Notes: generated by a model not told the origin, from the sequence alone. A DNA stretch of 64,000 bases from Scenedesmus sp. ARA3 (GCA_004335835.1 RWJK01001715.1:1-64000); one strand, 5' to 3'; positions 46,202 to 58,172 are shown, counted from the stretch's first letter. A program made the numbers and translations.

Positions 46202-47172
46202 GTCCAGCGGGAAGCAACGCACATGGAGAAGCAACTCATGCAACACACATCACAGTCAAGCGGCACATCACAACTCATGCAACACACATCACAACTCATG
46301 CAACACACATCACAACTCATGCAACACACATCACAGTCAAGCGGCACCCAATAGCCTGCAGCATATTTTGCCTGTACACCCATGGTTGATTACTGCAAAA
46401 ATTACTTTTAAAGAGGCAGCTGACACAACTGAACTAACTACGTGTTGATGCCTGCTCACCCTGGTATGCCTGGCCGCCTGTGAACAGCTCCCACAGTGAG
46501 ATGCCAGAGGATTGACATCTTTTCAAGAAAGAACCACAATGATTGCCATGCATGAGCTGCCCGTGCACCCTGGTACGCCTGGCCGCCTGTGAACAGCTCC
46601 CACAATGAGATACCAAAGGACATCTGACCACCAGACACACAACTACCTTCAGTGTATTTACCATGACCGTCAGTGCATGTGTTATGCCTGCTCACCCTGG
46701 TACGCCTGGCCGCCAATGAACAGCTCCCATAGCAACATGTGAAAGCATAACATAGGAAACAGGGAGAAGCAACTTCCACTGCTAAGATGCAGCAGCTTCC
46801 AGCGCCTGCTCACCCTGGTATGCCTGGCCGCCTGTGAACAGCTCCCACAGCGAGATGCCAAAGGCGTACACGTCACCCGCCTTGCTGATGCGGCCGTGCA
46901 GCAGCGCCTCAGGTGCCATGTGGCTCATCGTGCCCTGCATCAGCAGCAGCAGCAGCAGCAGTCAGCACATGGCGATTGCGGTGAGCCGTGAGCAGCGCCT
47001 CAGGCGCCATGTGGCTCATCGTGCCCTGCAGCAGAAGCAGCAGCAGCAGCAGCGGCAACAGCAGCAGCAGCAGCAGCGGCAACAGCAGCAGCAGCAGCAG
47101 CGGCAGCAGCACATGGTGAGTGTGGTGTGCCGTGCAGCAACGCCTCAGGCGCCATGTGGCTCATCGTGCCCT

Positions 47173-47210
<38 letters not shown>

Positions 47211-47276
47211 CAGCACATGGTGGGTGCAGCGTGCCATGCAGCAGCGCCTCGGGCGCCATGTGGCTCATCGTGCCCT

Positions 47277-47309
<33 letters not shown>

Positions 47310-50300
47310 CCAGTTAAACCAAGAACACGCACACAATGCGGCATGCCAGGCAGCATAATCCTACAAGCGTCTACAAGCAAAAACATGCCGATGCACTGGA
47401 AGGCTGGCACGTGCGGGTTTCAGCGTTCTACACAGTCGGTGTATATGGTGCAGTCGACGCAATGCGCGCCCAGAATCACAGAAGGCAAGCACATGCGTGT
47501 CGCAGCAGTCCATGTGCACCGCCGCAAATACAGAGGCAAGCAGCTGCGCATACCATAGCACGGCTGCAGCTGCAGTGTGAATACATGCACAAGGCAGCAA
47601 GCAAGGCCATAAAACCTGTCAGCATACCCGCGAACGTGCCGTCAACACACAATCGCCCTTGGAACGCAGACACGTGTGTGTCGCAGCGGTCCATGCAGAG
47701 TGGAGCAGTGCATGCAGTACATGCTACTAAGCCGTACATGCAAGCAGCACCCACTTGAAAGGCCGACACGTGTGTGTCGCAGCAGTCCAGGCGCACCGCC
47801 AGCCTACCGCACAAACTTGCAAATATCTTTGTACATTTTAACATAACACATGTTTCTGCGCACCTGGAACACGTGCGTGTTGCAGCAGTTCATGCGCAAT
47901 GCATGCAAAACCAGTCGAAGCACTCCATACCTAGAAAAACAGCCGAAAAGCAGCACCCACCTGGAAGGCCGACACGTGCGTGTCGCAGCAGTCCATGCGC
48001 ACCGCCAGCCCAAAGTCTGCCACCTTGGCGATGCAGCCGCGCGCTGAGGCGTCACTCTTGAGCAGCACGTTGCGCACCTTGAGGTCGCTGTGCAGCACCT
48101 GCGGTGGTTGCAGATCGGCAGCAGCAGCAGCAGCAGCAGCAGCAGACACAGCAGCAGCAGCAGCCACAGCAGTCAGCATGCCAGCACGTTGCGCACCTTG
48201 AGGTTGCTGTGCAGCACCTGGGCAGAAGGCAATGGGGTGCACAAACGTGGTGGCGCAGACAGCGACAGCAGACAGCAGTGGCGGAGGCGGAACACAACAG
48301 CGGTGGCAGCAGTCAGCTACGAGGAAAGCTGCATGCGGGTTTTGCAGCTGTGCAGCCATATGACGGGGAAGTATTGTTCACGGAGCGCATTGAGGGCCTG
48401 ATAGCTGCAGTTCCGCTTGCGGGAAAACAATGACCACACATCTCAAGACCTTATGCTGGACTTGCAAGCCCGTTGTGTTGTGGCAGCCGGCAGTTGGTTT
48501 GGGGCCGCACCTGGTTCTTGTGCAGGTGCATCATGGCCCTCGCAATGTCTGCTGCTGTGTCAAGGATTGCTGCATAGTTCAGGGAGTTGTCCTCTGCAGC
48601 AGGCAGCGACAGCAGCAGCGGCAGCATTGCATGATACATGCACTCAGCAACCCGATCGATGAGCTGCAGGCGGTGTCCTGGAAACGTTACTGTCATCTCA
48701 GCGAATCGTAAGCGTGTGCAGGGTCGAACAATCCTCGATTTGCAAGCACGTATGCACCCAAACATCCAGCGGCCAGAATCCCTAGGTAATGCTTGCTTCC
48801 AGCTATACAGCAAATGGTCAAAGTTGCTGCAGGCGGGCAGATGGTCAAACTTCAAGCAGGCATGGCAGACAGTCGAACACAACGCTCTCACAAAAGCTCA
48901 CCAGCAAAGAATGCCCCTGCATCCAGCGCCGTGCGCAGGCTGCCCCAGTCGCAGTACTCCAGCACGAGGCTGACCTGCAGCAGCAGCAGCAGCAGCAGCA
49001 GTACGTGTTTTAAGCTGATGAGCAGTGGCATGAAGCACCTTGGAAGAGCTGATGGCTTGCCGGCCAGCAGGCAACCAGCTTCATGTTGTTCTTATCTGCA
49101 AGGTGTGGTCTCAAAGGTCACGGCTGGCATTGATTGCATTAGCAGCAGCAACACCCCGCACCTCGAAGTTGTGCACTGTGGGGTGGTTGGCCTCAGGCGC
49201 ATCAAGCCCCTCCATGCTGGGTGCCAGCTCAGCAGCTGTCACCAGCGACGACAGGCTGCCCCTGCAGCAGAAAGTTGCAGCATATTACAGCACAGTACAG
49301 CACATCACAGTGTGTGTCTGCGCAACAGCATCAAGGTGACAAGGCGCATGACAGAGCTTGCACAAAGCAGAGGCATGCATGCCATGCAGAGAGGCATACT
49401 GCCCTTCCGCTGCCGCGTACAACAGACGGATGTTGACGCAGGAAGACGAGCCAGCGCGAGGGAAAGTGTGTGGCCCAGCGCTGGTGAGGTGTGAGTGGAC
49501 TGTACTCACTCAGATGCCGAGCCTGCGTGGCCGATGCTGCTGCTGGAGGGCTTGATGATGTACGTGTACGTCTGCAGGGGAGCAGTAGCAGCAGCCACAC
49601 AGACAGCCACCATGAAGAGAGTCAGCACAGTGCCGCAAAGCCTGTCTGTTGCGTGCTGTTATGCTATGCTGTTACAAATAATCACGCTCCTTGAGTTCTG
49701 TGACGCAAGACGTTTGGATGCGAAGGAGGCAACTTCCAGCAGCTGCAGGCATGAGTGCTGTTTGGTATGTTTGGGTCAGCTCAGCGAGCAAGCTGCCTGT
49801 GATCTTTACAGGACTCTCAATTAGCTGCTGCCGTGGTTGGGATGCACTTGGGACAAGCGCACCTGCACGATGTTGGGGTGGTTCATGGCGCTGCTGATGG
49901 CAACTTCCAAGATTTCAAATGATGGCCATGCAGATGAACATACATTGTTCAGATCCTATGCATCACTCAGATCACAAAACAAGCACACCTGCACGATGTT
50001 GGGGTGGTTCATGGCGCTGCTGATGGCGGCCTCCATGATCGCCATGCGCTCACGCTTCTCCGCGCCGCTCATCTTGGCGGGCAGGATCATGGACTTGACC
50101 GCGACGCAGCTGCCACGCCACATGCCTGTTGCAAACACGAAGTTACAAGACAGCAGCAGCAGCAGTACACAGGAGTGGGAGGTTGTTTTGGCGGGAAGGA
50201 TCTTGGACTTGACCGCGACATAGCTGCCACGCCACATGCCTGCGGCAGACATAACCCAACGAATCAGGCAGAAGACGCCGCACCACAAGATGCCCTGCAG

Positions 50301-53300
50301 CAGCTAGATAGCGTACAGCGCTGTAGTTATCCACACCGTTTGGTGTGTGTCCGGCTGTCCGGCTCACCGCGGAAGACCTTGCCGTAGGTGCCCTCGTCGA
50401 TGAGCTCGATCAGCTGCAGCTCGTCCACGCCTGCGCTGCCGCTGCTCACGCCGATCTCGCGCCGCATGTCTTCGATCTTGGCTGCAGCGCATGAGGAGCG
50501 GGTTGAAACACGGCGGTCAGCCCAATGCTACTCAATTGCTTCACGCCACATGTCCTTTGCTCGTGGCTGCACATGCAGGACACCTAGGCAGGTCAAGCAT
50601 GCGCATTGTTGTCATGTTGCTAGAGTTTGGCAGCCGACAAGCTGCAACTCATGCCCCCAAAGCTGCAAAACCACTGACACGGGTGCTGCTAAGCAAACTA
50701 TTTGGCCTTGTCAGAGACTATCGTCAGCAGCAGCAGCAGCCGTGTGTCCACCCAGCCCTGCCGCTCACCCAGCGTGCGGTGCTCCAGGCTGCGCTTGGGC
50801 TTGCTGCTCTCGTCCTGATGCAGCACGCAGCTGATCAGGTTGTACTGCCGCGCCAGCAGCACGTCCATGCGCTCCTTCTCCTGGGCCAGGGCGTCGTTGG
50901 CAGACTGCATTACACACAGAAATGCAGATTGCAGCAGGTTGATTTGACATTAGTAAGCCAGCAGCACGTCCATGCGCTCCTTTTCTTGAGCCAGGGCATC
51001 ATTGGCTGACTGCAGGTGCAGCAGGAGGCAGCAGACAGCAGCAGCACGCAGGCGTTGAACGCAGCAGTGCAGGTTGTGCTGTGGCGTGATGTGTGTACGA
51101 GCCAGCAGCACGTCCATGTGTTCCTTCTCCTAAGCCAGCGCGTCATTGGCAGACTGCAGGCGCAGCAAGGGGCAGCAGGCGTTCAACACAGCAATGCCGA
51201 CGGCAATGAGACGTTGAGACCTGAAAAATCCAGCAGCACGTCTATGCACTCCTTGTCCTAGGCGAGTGCATTATGGGCGGGCTGGAGACGCAGCAGGTGA
51301 TACACAAATAGCACAGCAACGCAGACATAGTTTCTCCTGACATGACGCGGCACAGCAGCAGGCAAAGCAAGCAGTTCAAGCAGACAACCGCGCACCTTGA
51401 GCCAGGTCTGCAGCCGCGCGCTGACAAGTATTGCAGCCAGCAGCAGCCCGATCAGGCAGCTCACGATCACCACCACCGCCAGCACCCAACAAACAGCCAT
51501 GCAGACCACATTACAAAGTATTGTTTGTAAACCATGCGCACACGATACGCGCATTTGATGGACAAATCAGCAGAAAGCAGCAACCCGCTGCGCCAGCCGC
51601 AACACTCAGCGCTGAAACGCTGTTCACCTTGAGCCAGGTCTGCAGCCGCGCGCTGACTAGGATGGCCGCCAGCAGCAGCCCAATCAGGCAGCTCACGATC
51701 ACCACCACCGCCAGCACCCACGGCCGCCAGCCAGGCACCCAGCCCCTGGCAGGCGCCACTTCTAGCGTCCAGTTACTGCCAGGCACGTGCACGTCCGTGA
51801 CAATGGGGTCATGAGGCAGCTCCTGGCTCTGCGTGATCTTCACGAGCGCCCCGGTCTTCTTGTCGCGCGTGTACATGCGGTAGCGGTACCCCTGCGTCGC
51901 CAGGTCCTTCACGCGGCTGTCACTCCCATTAAACAGCGGATCGAAGTTGATCACCGCATTCACAAAGCCCCAGAACTGCTCCTGCGTCTCGTTGCGCCAG
52001 CACACCGAGCAGTTGCTTGCGAGGCCGTCCGGCGCGCCGAACGTCTCGTTGGGTGTGGAAGGCGATACGAAGATCGGCTGCCGGCCCACCACACCAAAGT
52101 AGCCCTGGGCGAGGATCATGGGTCCTTGCATTGTCAGCTTGCCGGTTTCGACAGTCTTCAGGGCCACTGGCCGGCGGTCGGCGGCTGCGCAACAGAAGCA
52201 AACACGACAGCAGGCGTGCGGAAAAAGGGTGCGGAGGCGGCAAGTGAGCCAGTTGTGGGTGTGGAGTCTGTGTGATGCACGGCTGTCGAGGAGAGCAAGA
52301 CAAGATATATGCAAGCATCTAGTTATGTACGAATGCACACTACGTCCCTCACGCATGCGGCATGCTTGTTCAGAGCATAGAGGTGCAACTGTCAGCACAA
52401 CCGCCACTCACTCTCAAAGAGGTTGATGTTGATGTTGTCACAGCGGTCCTGGCAGTAGCCTGCGCGCAGCCACAGCGAGAAAGAAGACAGTTAGCATCGA
52501 AAGCCCAGATGCTTGCAAGGCAGCAAATGGCTTATGCTGGACGCTATGGCTGGCTGGTCTGTGCCGCGGTGACAACATCAGCTGGAAAAAATCTAGGGCC
52601 GCAGCCATGGCTGAGGCTGAGCCAGCAGGAAGTTCAAATTGTAGTCATACTGCTGGCAGGCGGCTGACCAGTGCACACGCAGCTGCGCAAGCACACAGCT
52701 CTTTTGGGTCCGCACCTTTCATGGGGTAGAAGTTGCGCAGCACGCCTTGTGGAGCAGCGATCAACGTGGTGACGGCGTCCTGAGTCGGCAGCTGCGGCCA
52801 GCAACGCAGCAAACAGGCAGAATGAGCTACACAGGTAAAGCAAGCAGCACGGCTAAAGGTACAACATAAAGTGCATTACAATCATCTGCTTGCACGAGGA
52901 GCCACACCACCTGCATGTATGAAGCATCACGGCTGTAGCATGCTTGTCACTTTGCCCAAAACAATGACGAAGCAACCGATCCCCACCTGGTCTAGCAGCT
53001 GCTGCGCAATGCGGTCGAAGCTTGCATTCACGTGGGGATAGTAGGGGTCGAAGCGTATGATGGTGGCCAGCGACAGCAGCGGCCCAAACATGGACAGCAG
53101 CTGGTTCTCCAGCGCCACAGCTGCGTTCATTGCTGAGCCTGCAGGAGGAGAGTATAACATGATGTTCAATTAGCAACTGTTCGCACATGTCAAGGTGTTA
53201 GAAACAGAGAACAGGAAACATGCATGAAGCCAGGCTGGTGTCGTGTTGGGTACACAAACTTCTGCCTGCCTGCGTGGAGCAGTTGATGTGGCTGAGTAGT

Positions 53301-54231
53301 AGAGGAAGCTGATAGCACCAGCTGCCACACCTCAACCCTTTTTCTGGCGCAGCTGCTGCTGACGGCACCCAACATCCAGCCCACCCAGCAACCATACACC
53401 AGCTGCTGCTGCTGCTGCTGCATGTGCCAGAAACTTTGCGCACCCTCTGCGTTCAGCCGCGCCTGCCGTGTCTCTGTTGCTGCAGCCGTCATGACGCCTA
53501 CGATGCCTCCAGTGGCTAACACAAGCACTGCCAGCAGCGGCACAATCCAGATGCTAGGATGCCGCCGCAGCGCTGCATACATCGCCTGCAGCAAGCAGCG
53601 CAGGAACGCAGGTGATATAACAGACGAATTTGAGATCAGCGGGCGGCGCTGCAGCATTGTCCAGCGCAAGATGTGCTGGCAGCAGCTAAAGGGCTGCGCT
53701 ATAGCTAGGCATGCTGTTGCCATTCAGGTTGCTTGCGAAACCGGACACCAGGGCAGCACACACGCGCTGCAACTGCTGCCGCTTGCAGGAAATTGCTGTA
53801 ACAAAGCATATAAGATGCTTCCCTCAATCAAAACACTGCTTCCATCTCCTGCAAAGCAGCAGGCTCACCCGGAACGGCAGCCAGTACAGGCAGCACCGGC
53901 CTTCTGGCTCTTCCATCGCCACCTGCTCATATATGGGCCCCTGCACAATCCATGACTGCCCGATGCTGCCATCATGTGACCCCAGGGCAGTGTTATTGCT
54001 TGCAGGAACGCCTTCCTGCAAGCGCTGCAGCTCGCTGCTGGTAAGCCCTGGCTGATGCAAGTCGCTGCTGAGCTTGCGCTGCCTTGAGAGCGCCTCGCTG
54101 CTCCTGCGCTGCTCTTCTGACAGCTGGTCCTCTGCTGCTGCTACTGTTGGTGCTGCTGTTGCTGTTATGAAGTCCTGCGCATGCCTGCTAGGCTCTCTGC
54201 TGCCTGCAGCTGATATGCGGGAGGCCGCCAT
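43363..54231 (-). CDS. Receptor kinase: TM, CHASE sensor, TM, coiled coil, TKL-type Ser/Thr kinase
   Basis: Nineteen exons join in phase, 1,017 residues: 54231-53869, 53585-53444, 53138-52987, 52791-52716, 52459-52412, 52184-51628, 50904-50769, 50481-50368, 50125-49989, 49571-49510, 49261-49162, 48974-48902, 48677-48511, 48098-47961, 46934-46814, 45756-45630, 44547-44385, 43954-43757, 43542-43363. After about 130 cytosolic residues come TM1 (about 132-153), an extracytoplasmic CHASE domain (IIRFDPYYPHV, GVLRNFYPMKG, QGPMILAQGYFGVVGRQPIF) and TM2 (WVLAVVVIVSCLIGLLL). A short helix (QEKERMDVLLARQ) precedes the kinase, which has DEGTYGKVFRG, VAVK, LVLEYCDWGSL, HSDLKVRN (catalytic Asp; HRD is HSD), ADFGLAV, MAPEALL, DVYAFGISLWEL and RPSF. 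All catalytic residues are present. CHASE senses small ligands such as cytokinins in plant histidine kinases; the ligand here is unknown. The ATG at 54231 is preceded by an acceptor-like site, so an extra 5' exon is possible. Confidence 0.88.
44150..44230 (-). repeat. Ghost donor junction of kinase exon 17
   Basis: A copy of the end of exon 17 with donor (LQHKGRVRERSKSEEANQQAANTEE then GTGAGT) lies between exons 17 and 18. The used exon reads LQHKGRVRERSKSEEAQRQAANTEE before GTGGGG. Confidence 0.85.
44620..45317 (-). repeat. Six ghost copies of the kinase subdomain-XI exon start
   Basis: Six acceptors, each followed by codons for RPSFDAILAKLLAIRHALGP or a near variant, lie between exon 16 and the used exon 17 (44547-44385). 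They start near 45317, 45197, 45057, 44937, 44779 and 44659, spaced 120-158 bp. All keep the YAG acceptor and the same phase. Only the last copy, the used one, continues into a full exon with a donor. Confidence 0.92.
45480..46150 (-). repeat. Ghost junctions at both ends of kinase exon 16
   Basis: Exon 16 (45756-45630) lies inside this span. Upstream, three copies of its acceptor and start (GIPRALVGHKVAVLGLRP-like) occur near 45838-45905, 45958-46025 and 46082-46145, each after a CAG/CTG tract. Downstream, near 45490-45540, a copy of its end (EECWAQDPEQR) keeps a GTGAGG donor. Confidence 0.88.
46235..46345. repeat. 22-bp minisatellite in a kinase intron
   Basis: Tandem units of CACAACTCATGCAACACACA, some carrying CACAGTCAAGCGG, repeat about five times. 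They lie in the intron between exons 15 and 16. Confidence 0.85.
46440..46760 (-). repeat. Three ghost donor junctions of kinase exon 15
   Basis: Copies of the end of exon 15 (GISLWELFTGGQAYQG with GTGAGC- or GTGCAC-type continuation) occur near 46453-46500, 46565-46612 and 46688-46730, downstream of the used exon 46934-46814. Confidence 0.88.
46985..47290 (-). repeat. Three ghost acceptor junctions of kinase exon 15
   Basis: Copies of the acceptor plus GTMSHMAPEALL, each preceded on the gene strand by a (CTG)n run, occur near 46992-47030, 47140-47178 and 47243-47280. The used copy is at 46934. Confidence 0.88.
47395..47900 (-). repeat. Four to five ghost donor junctions of kinase exon 14
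   Basis: The end of exon 14 (MDCCDTHVSAFQ before GTGGGT at 47960) recurs near 47862-47895, 47757-47803, 47665-47695 and 47486-47522, with a weaker trace near 47398. Substitutions such as MDRCDTHVSAFQ appear. Confidence 0.85.
48175..48225 (-). repeat. Ghost acceptor of the kinase catalytic-loop exon (HSN version)
   Basis: Upstream of exon 14 (48098-47961, VLHSDLKVRNVLL) a copy reads CAG then VLHSNLKVRNVLAC and a stop. The catalytic Asp of HSDLK is Asn here. It lacks the DFG half. Confidence 0.85.
49860..50240 (-). repeat. Ghost junctions at both ends of kinase exon 9 (catalytic Lys exon)
   Basis: The used exon is 50125-49989. Upstream, near 50236-50165, a copy of acceptor and start encodes GMWRGSYVAVKSKILPAK and then diverges. 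Downstream, near 49910-49862, a copy of the exon end encodes AISSAMNHPNIVQ with a GTGCGC donor. Confidence 0.88.
50935..51260 (-). repeat. Three ghost acceptors of kinase exon 7
   Basis: Copies of the exon 7 start (SANDALAQEKERMDVLLA) lie near 51012-50950, 51155-51100 and 51275-51230. Two carry an in-frame TAG in place of the Gln codon after ALA. The used copy starts at 50904. Confidence 0.85.
51385..51500 (-). repeat. Ghost copy of the kinase TM2 exon end
   Basis: A second copy of the TM2-coding end of exon 6 (VLAVVVIVSCLIGLLLAA...ARLQTWLK) with a GTGCGC donor lies downstream of the used exon (52184-51628). The coding part is nearly identical to the original, so this duplication looks recent. 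Confidence 0.88.
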
Positions 54232-57200
54232 GAGTTCCTGCAAGCACAAAGGACAGCACGAAGCACAGAATAAGAAGGACGTATCAGTTGCTGTAGCGCT
54301 GCATTTGAAGTCTGATGTGGGCTGACACAGCTGCAGTTGACGAGCTTATAGCTAGCAGCAAGGTATAACTTTGACTGGGGTGCTGCAGCAGAGGCCGCAG
54401 CATTGCCAGTAGAGGCAACCCAGGTGTCCCTTTGCTGTGAGTTTGCGCCAGTACACGAGCACATTCAATGTGCACGTCCACAAGTCTTCCGATCACATTG
54501 AATATAGCAGTTGAGTGTAGGATTTCGTTTGGCCAACTTAGTCCTGACTGGCTCACAGACGGCAACGAAGCCTGTGTTGCTTGATGGCACGATGAGCAAC
54601 TGCCGCAGTGGTGCAGCAGCTGCACAAATGCTGCCTTGAAATGTGTGGGGTACAGGGCCCTCACAGCAGCATCTGACAGTACTTATTATGTCAAGGTGAA
54701 CCATATGCAGACATAGACACAACCGTGTTGAAGGAAAGCTGTTGAACTGTTCCTTTGCAGCTGCTGTTGCTGCTGATGCCTGCAACGTGCCTGCAGCTCC
54801 CGAGCGATCTCCGCTCTGCTTTTTGGACACTCCATTCTGTTTGAAATGATGCACAGTATTGCCGTTGGCTTATGCAGGGGACCGGGAGACTGCTGGCTAC
54901 GTGTTCATTGCGGGCTTGCTGGCCCCAAACTTCGATGCTTCACACGGCCGGCCCCACAGATATACACAAGTAGATTGGCACCCCTGCGGCCGCAAGCTAT
55001 CAGCTCAGCATTCCACATAAACATAGGCATGTGTGCCCGCATATGAGTCCATCCTTTTGCTCGTACGCATCATCTGTTTCCTCCCAGACATCCAATGCGA
55101 TAGATCCAAGCTGCAAGCGACAGAGGAAGGGGATTGTAATCAGTACTGCATGTTACAGAACACCGGCGACAGTGCGAGTCCGGTGGTAATCTGGTCATCG
55201 GCGAAGCATGTGAGGCTTAAGATCATACATCACCTTTGCTTGTGCCAAAATCAAAACCAGTGTTGCGCGTTGCGACATCTGAGCCTCCAGTAGCCAGTGG
55301 CTCTGGCAGGCCAGTGCGGTGTCACCCCTGCAGGGCCTGCCAGGCTAGCCAGGCACCATGGTGCCACTGCCCCCACCCCACCCCCATCCGCCTGGTAGGG
55401 ACATTCTATCCCATATACCACTTTGGTCTCCTGTCAGAAGTCAACTGAGAGAGGAACACGGCAGGTTCGAAAGGTTGTCATCAACGCTTACCACAGAAAC
55501 AGCCGGCGTGCAACTCGTACAAAAGCGCAGCTGCGCACAACAAAGATGCCGCAGTGTGACTGGTTGCACCTGCAGCAGTGTACCAGCCTTCAGCTGCAGC
55601 AACCATACTCACGCAGCCTGCAACAAGCCATGCAGAGCAGCCGCATTGGTGCTGACTGACGCCATGCATCAACATCACGATTTGTGTGTTACACGACGGG
55701 AACACAGCCCGTTTCACATCACAGTCTCCGGCCCAACAACAGCCTGTTGCCAGTGTCCAAATGACAAACATGCCACCAGCAATGACGATGATGCCAGACC
55801 ATGGCACGCTGGAACATGATGTACAGGTGGCAAGCAGAAGGTGACCATATCAGGGCAGCCTACTCGGACCACACTCGCCTGCATTGTGACCACATTCAAA
55901 CAAGCAGGGCGCAGTGCTGCGCAGGGAGCAGTTGAGCCGCATAAGCGTGCTCGCAGCAGAAGGCGCCAGACAAGTGCCGGAGCCGGCACATCCAAGGCAC
56001 CCTGGATGCGCTCCATGCTGCGCTAAAACCAAAGCCACAACTCATATACCAACACGCCAGCCACAGTTGGTCCCACCAGGTGGCGTGCTACACCTGCTTA
56101 ACGCTCACAACAAACAAGGCATGCTACGGTGCAAGTGCGCAGTACTTTTATGTCAGCAACAAAGGCTACTCAAGATTGGGTTAGCGGCCGTTAAGCCCAC
56201 TGGCAGCCCATGCAGCGAGAGGCGTCCTAAACCTGCTAGTAGCACTCATGATGCTGAGCAGTGGCGCCGTCCAAACACAAGCCACACTGTTGATAACAAA
56301 TACATCAATCGGATCGCCGCCACTGGCATGGCGGCACCCGTACAGGGGTTTAGGTTTCCTGGGAAACATTGTATATGTTGCAGCGCTGCTGCAACCGCCA
56401 CTTGTGCCATCGCCACAAGTGAAAGGGCCAACAGCCAAAGGCAGATGCAATGCCAGTAAGGGGTTCAAGTCATGTGCTGCCTACACTGACCAAGCACTGC
56501 CTGCTCTGGCGACGCAGGAGGAGGATACAGCACGCCACAGCACTACAACACAAGGGCGTTTGAACTATGCACATGCATATTGCATTCACCGCCACCAGAA
56601 CCCTGCGCACACCCAGCACAGGTGTACAAGTTCCGCAAGCAGCCACAGCACTGAACGTGCGCAGCGTAACGCAGCACACAATACTGCACATGTGCAGGGC
56701 AAGGACAGCTGCAGCATGCCGGGCCGGATCACTTTCATCAGGCCCTATGGTTCCAATTGCACGCTGTCATGCTCGCATGCAGCTGCACCTGATGATGTGC
56801 CACATATACAGAATAGCATTCGGCAGCCAGCTGCCACTGCCACCGCAGCAAGGCCAACATGTTGTGTTCCCACGCTGGCAACAGACTCACAGGCCATCCA
56901 AACAAGTTCTTAAAGCAACCGCCGCGCCAATGAACTGCCAGACTAAGCACCACCAGGTTATGCGCTACCAAGCAAAGCAAGTAAGCGCAGATGCATGGTG
57001 CTGGCCGCAGTTCGCTCAGCATTGGGTTTCTCAAGCGAAATATCGTATTGAGTTGCGTAAAGACAAGAAAGAGCCGAAATGAGGTTGTACAGGCGGCACA
57101 GCAGTGCTACTCACCACCCCTGCCCATCCTGGTTGATTTTGCTGTCTGCGCGTGCATGCCGCTGCAGCGGAAGCGCCTGCATGTGTGGCACTGCATGTTC

Positions 57201-57712
57201 GCAACAGTAATGCAACAGCAGCAGCAGCAGCTGCATGGGCTACCCTGGCCTGAGGCACAGAGGGCGCATGGCAACAAAAAAACGGCACACACCACAAAGC
57301 AGGAAAGCACACAGCACGCCTGCACGCTCCAAACCAGCAGGTCCGCATGCATTCATGCTTGCATGCATGCATAGATGCTGGTCTGTAGGCATGCATCTCA
57401 TGGTGTGCATTGTGCACTGGACATGATAACTGCGCCAAGGAGCTGCGCAGCAACATCACTCCTGCTTATAACAGCCCAACCACCAGTTGATGTTGCTCCA
57501 CTAAATGCACCAAGTTGTCCCATGCAGCTACATAACCCGTCTTGATGCCTGCACAACCGATCCAGACGACTGTGTCATGCGCGTTGCAGGGTGTTGCAAC
57601 AGTTAACACTGATGATGCAAGGCACACCGTGCCAGATTGCTGCTCCAACGGCTGCATGGCTCAAAATCACTCTTTGCTTTTGCATCATGCAGCCGCCTAG
57701 CAGGCACAGCGC
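54232..57712. other. Region between kinase 5' end and membrane-protein 3' end
   Basis: About 3.5 kb without a confident gene. The nearest candidates on the minus strand are a frame at 56016-55900 (MERIQGALDVPAPALVWRLL) and an exon-like piece after an acceptor near 55813 encoding a hydrophobic stretch (SGIIVIAGGMFVIWTLATG). Together they could be a small membrane protein, but I could not join them in phase. The kinase promoter and the membrane-protein 3' UTR must lie here. Confidence 0.4.
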
Positions 57713-58172
57713 CTACGCGCCAGGCCTGTTGTCAGCTGCTGCTGCAGCAGCAGCCTTTTTGGGCATGTGCAGCTGCCACCAGCTCTTGCGCACCCCGGCA
57801 GCCCCGTCCCGCGCAGGCGCTGTGTCGCTGCTGCTGCTGCCGCTGTCAGTGCTGAGCGTGCTACCGCCAGGCGATGCTGACGCAGCCACGCGGATGGGGC
57901 TTGGGTACAGCGCTTCAGTGAACGGCCCCAGCGGCCGGCCCACAACAGTTGCAGGCCCCACATGGGCATGCACGCCAGCCTCAGGGTCGGCAGTCTGCTG
58001 CCACTCCTGCGCAGCTGCCACGCAGTTGTTCAGCAGCCAGCGCTGCACAGCAGCAGCAGCCAGCAGCGCCAGCAGGGCAACCACGTAGTTGCACACGATG
58101 CGCGGCACACACCAGGGGCTGTTCTGGCCGCTCAGGGTGGGGCCCTGCGAGCGCAGCAGCACAGAAGAAATG

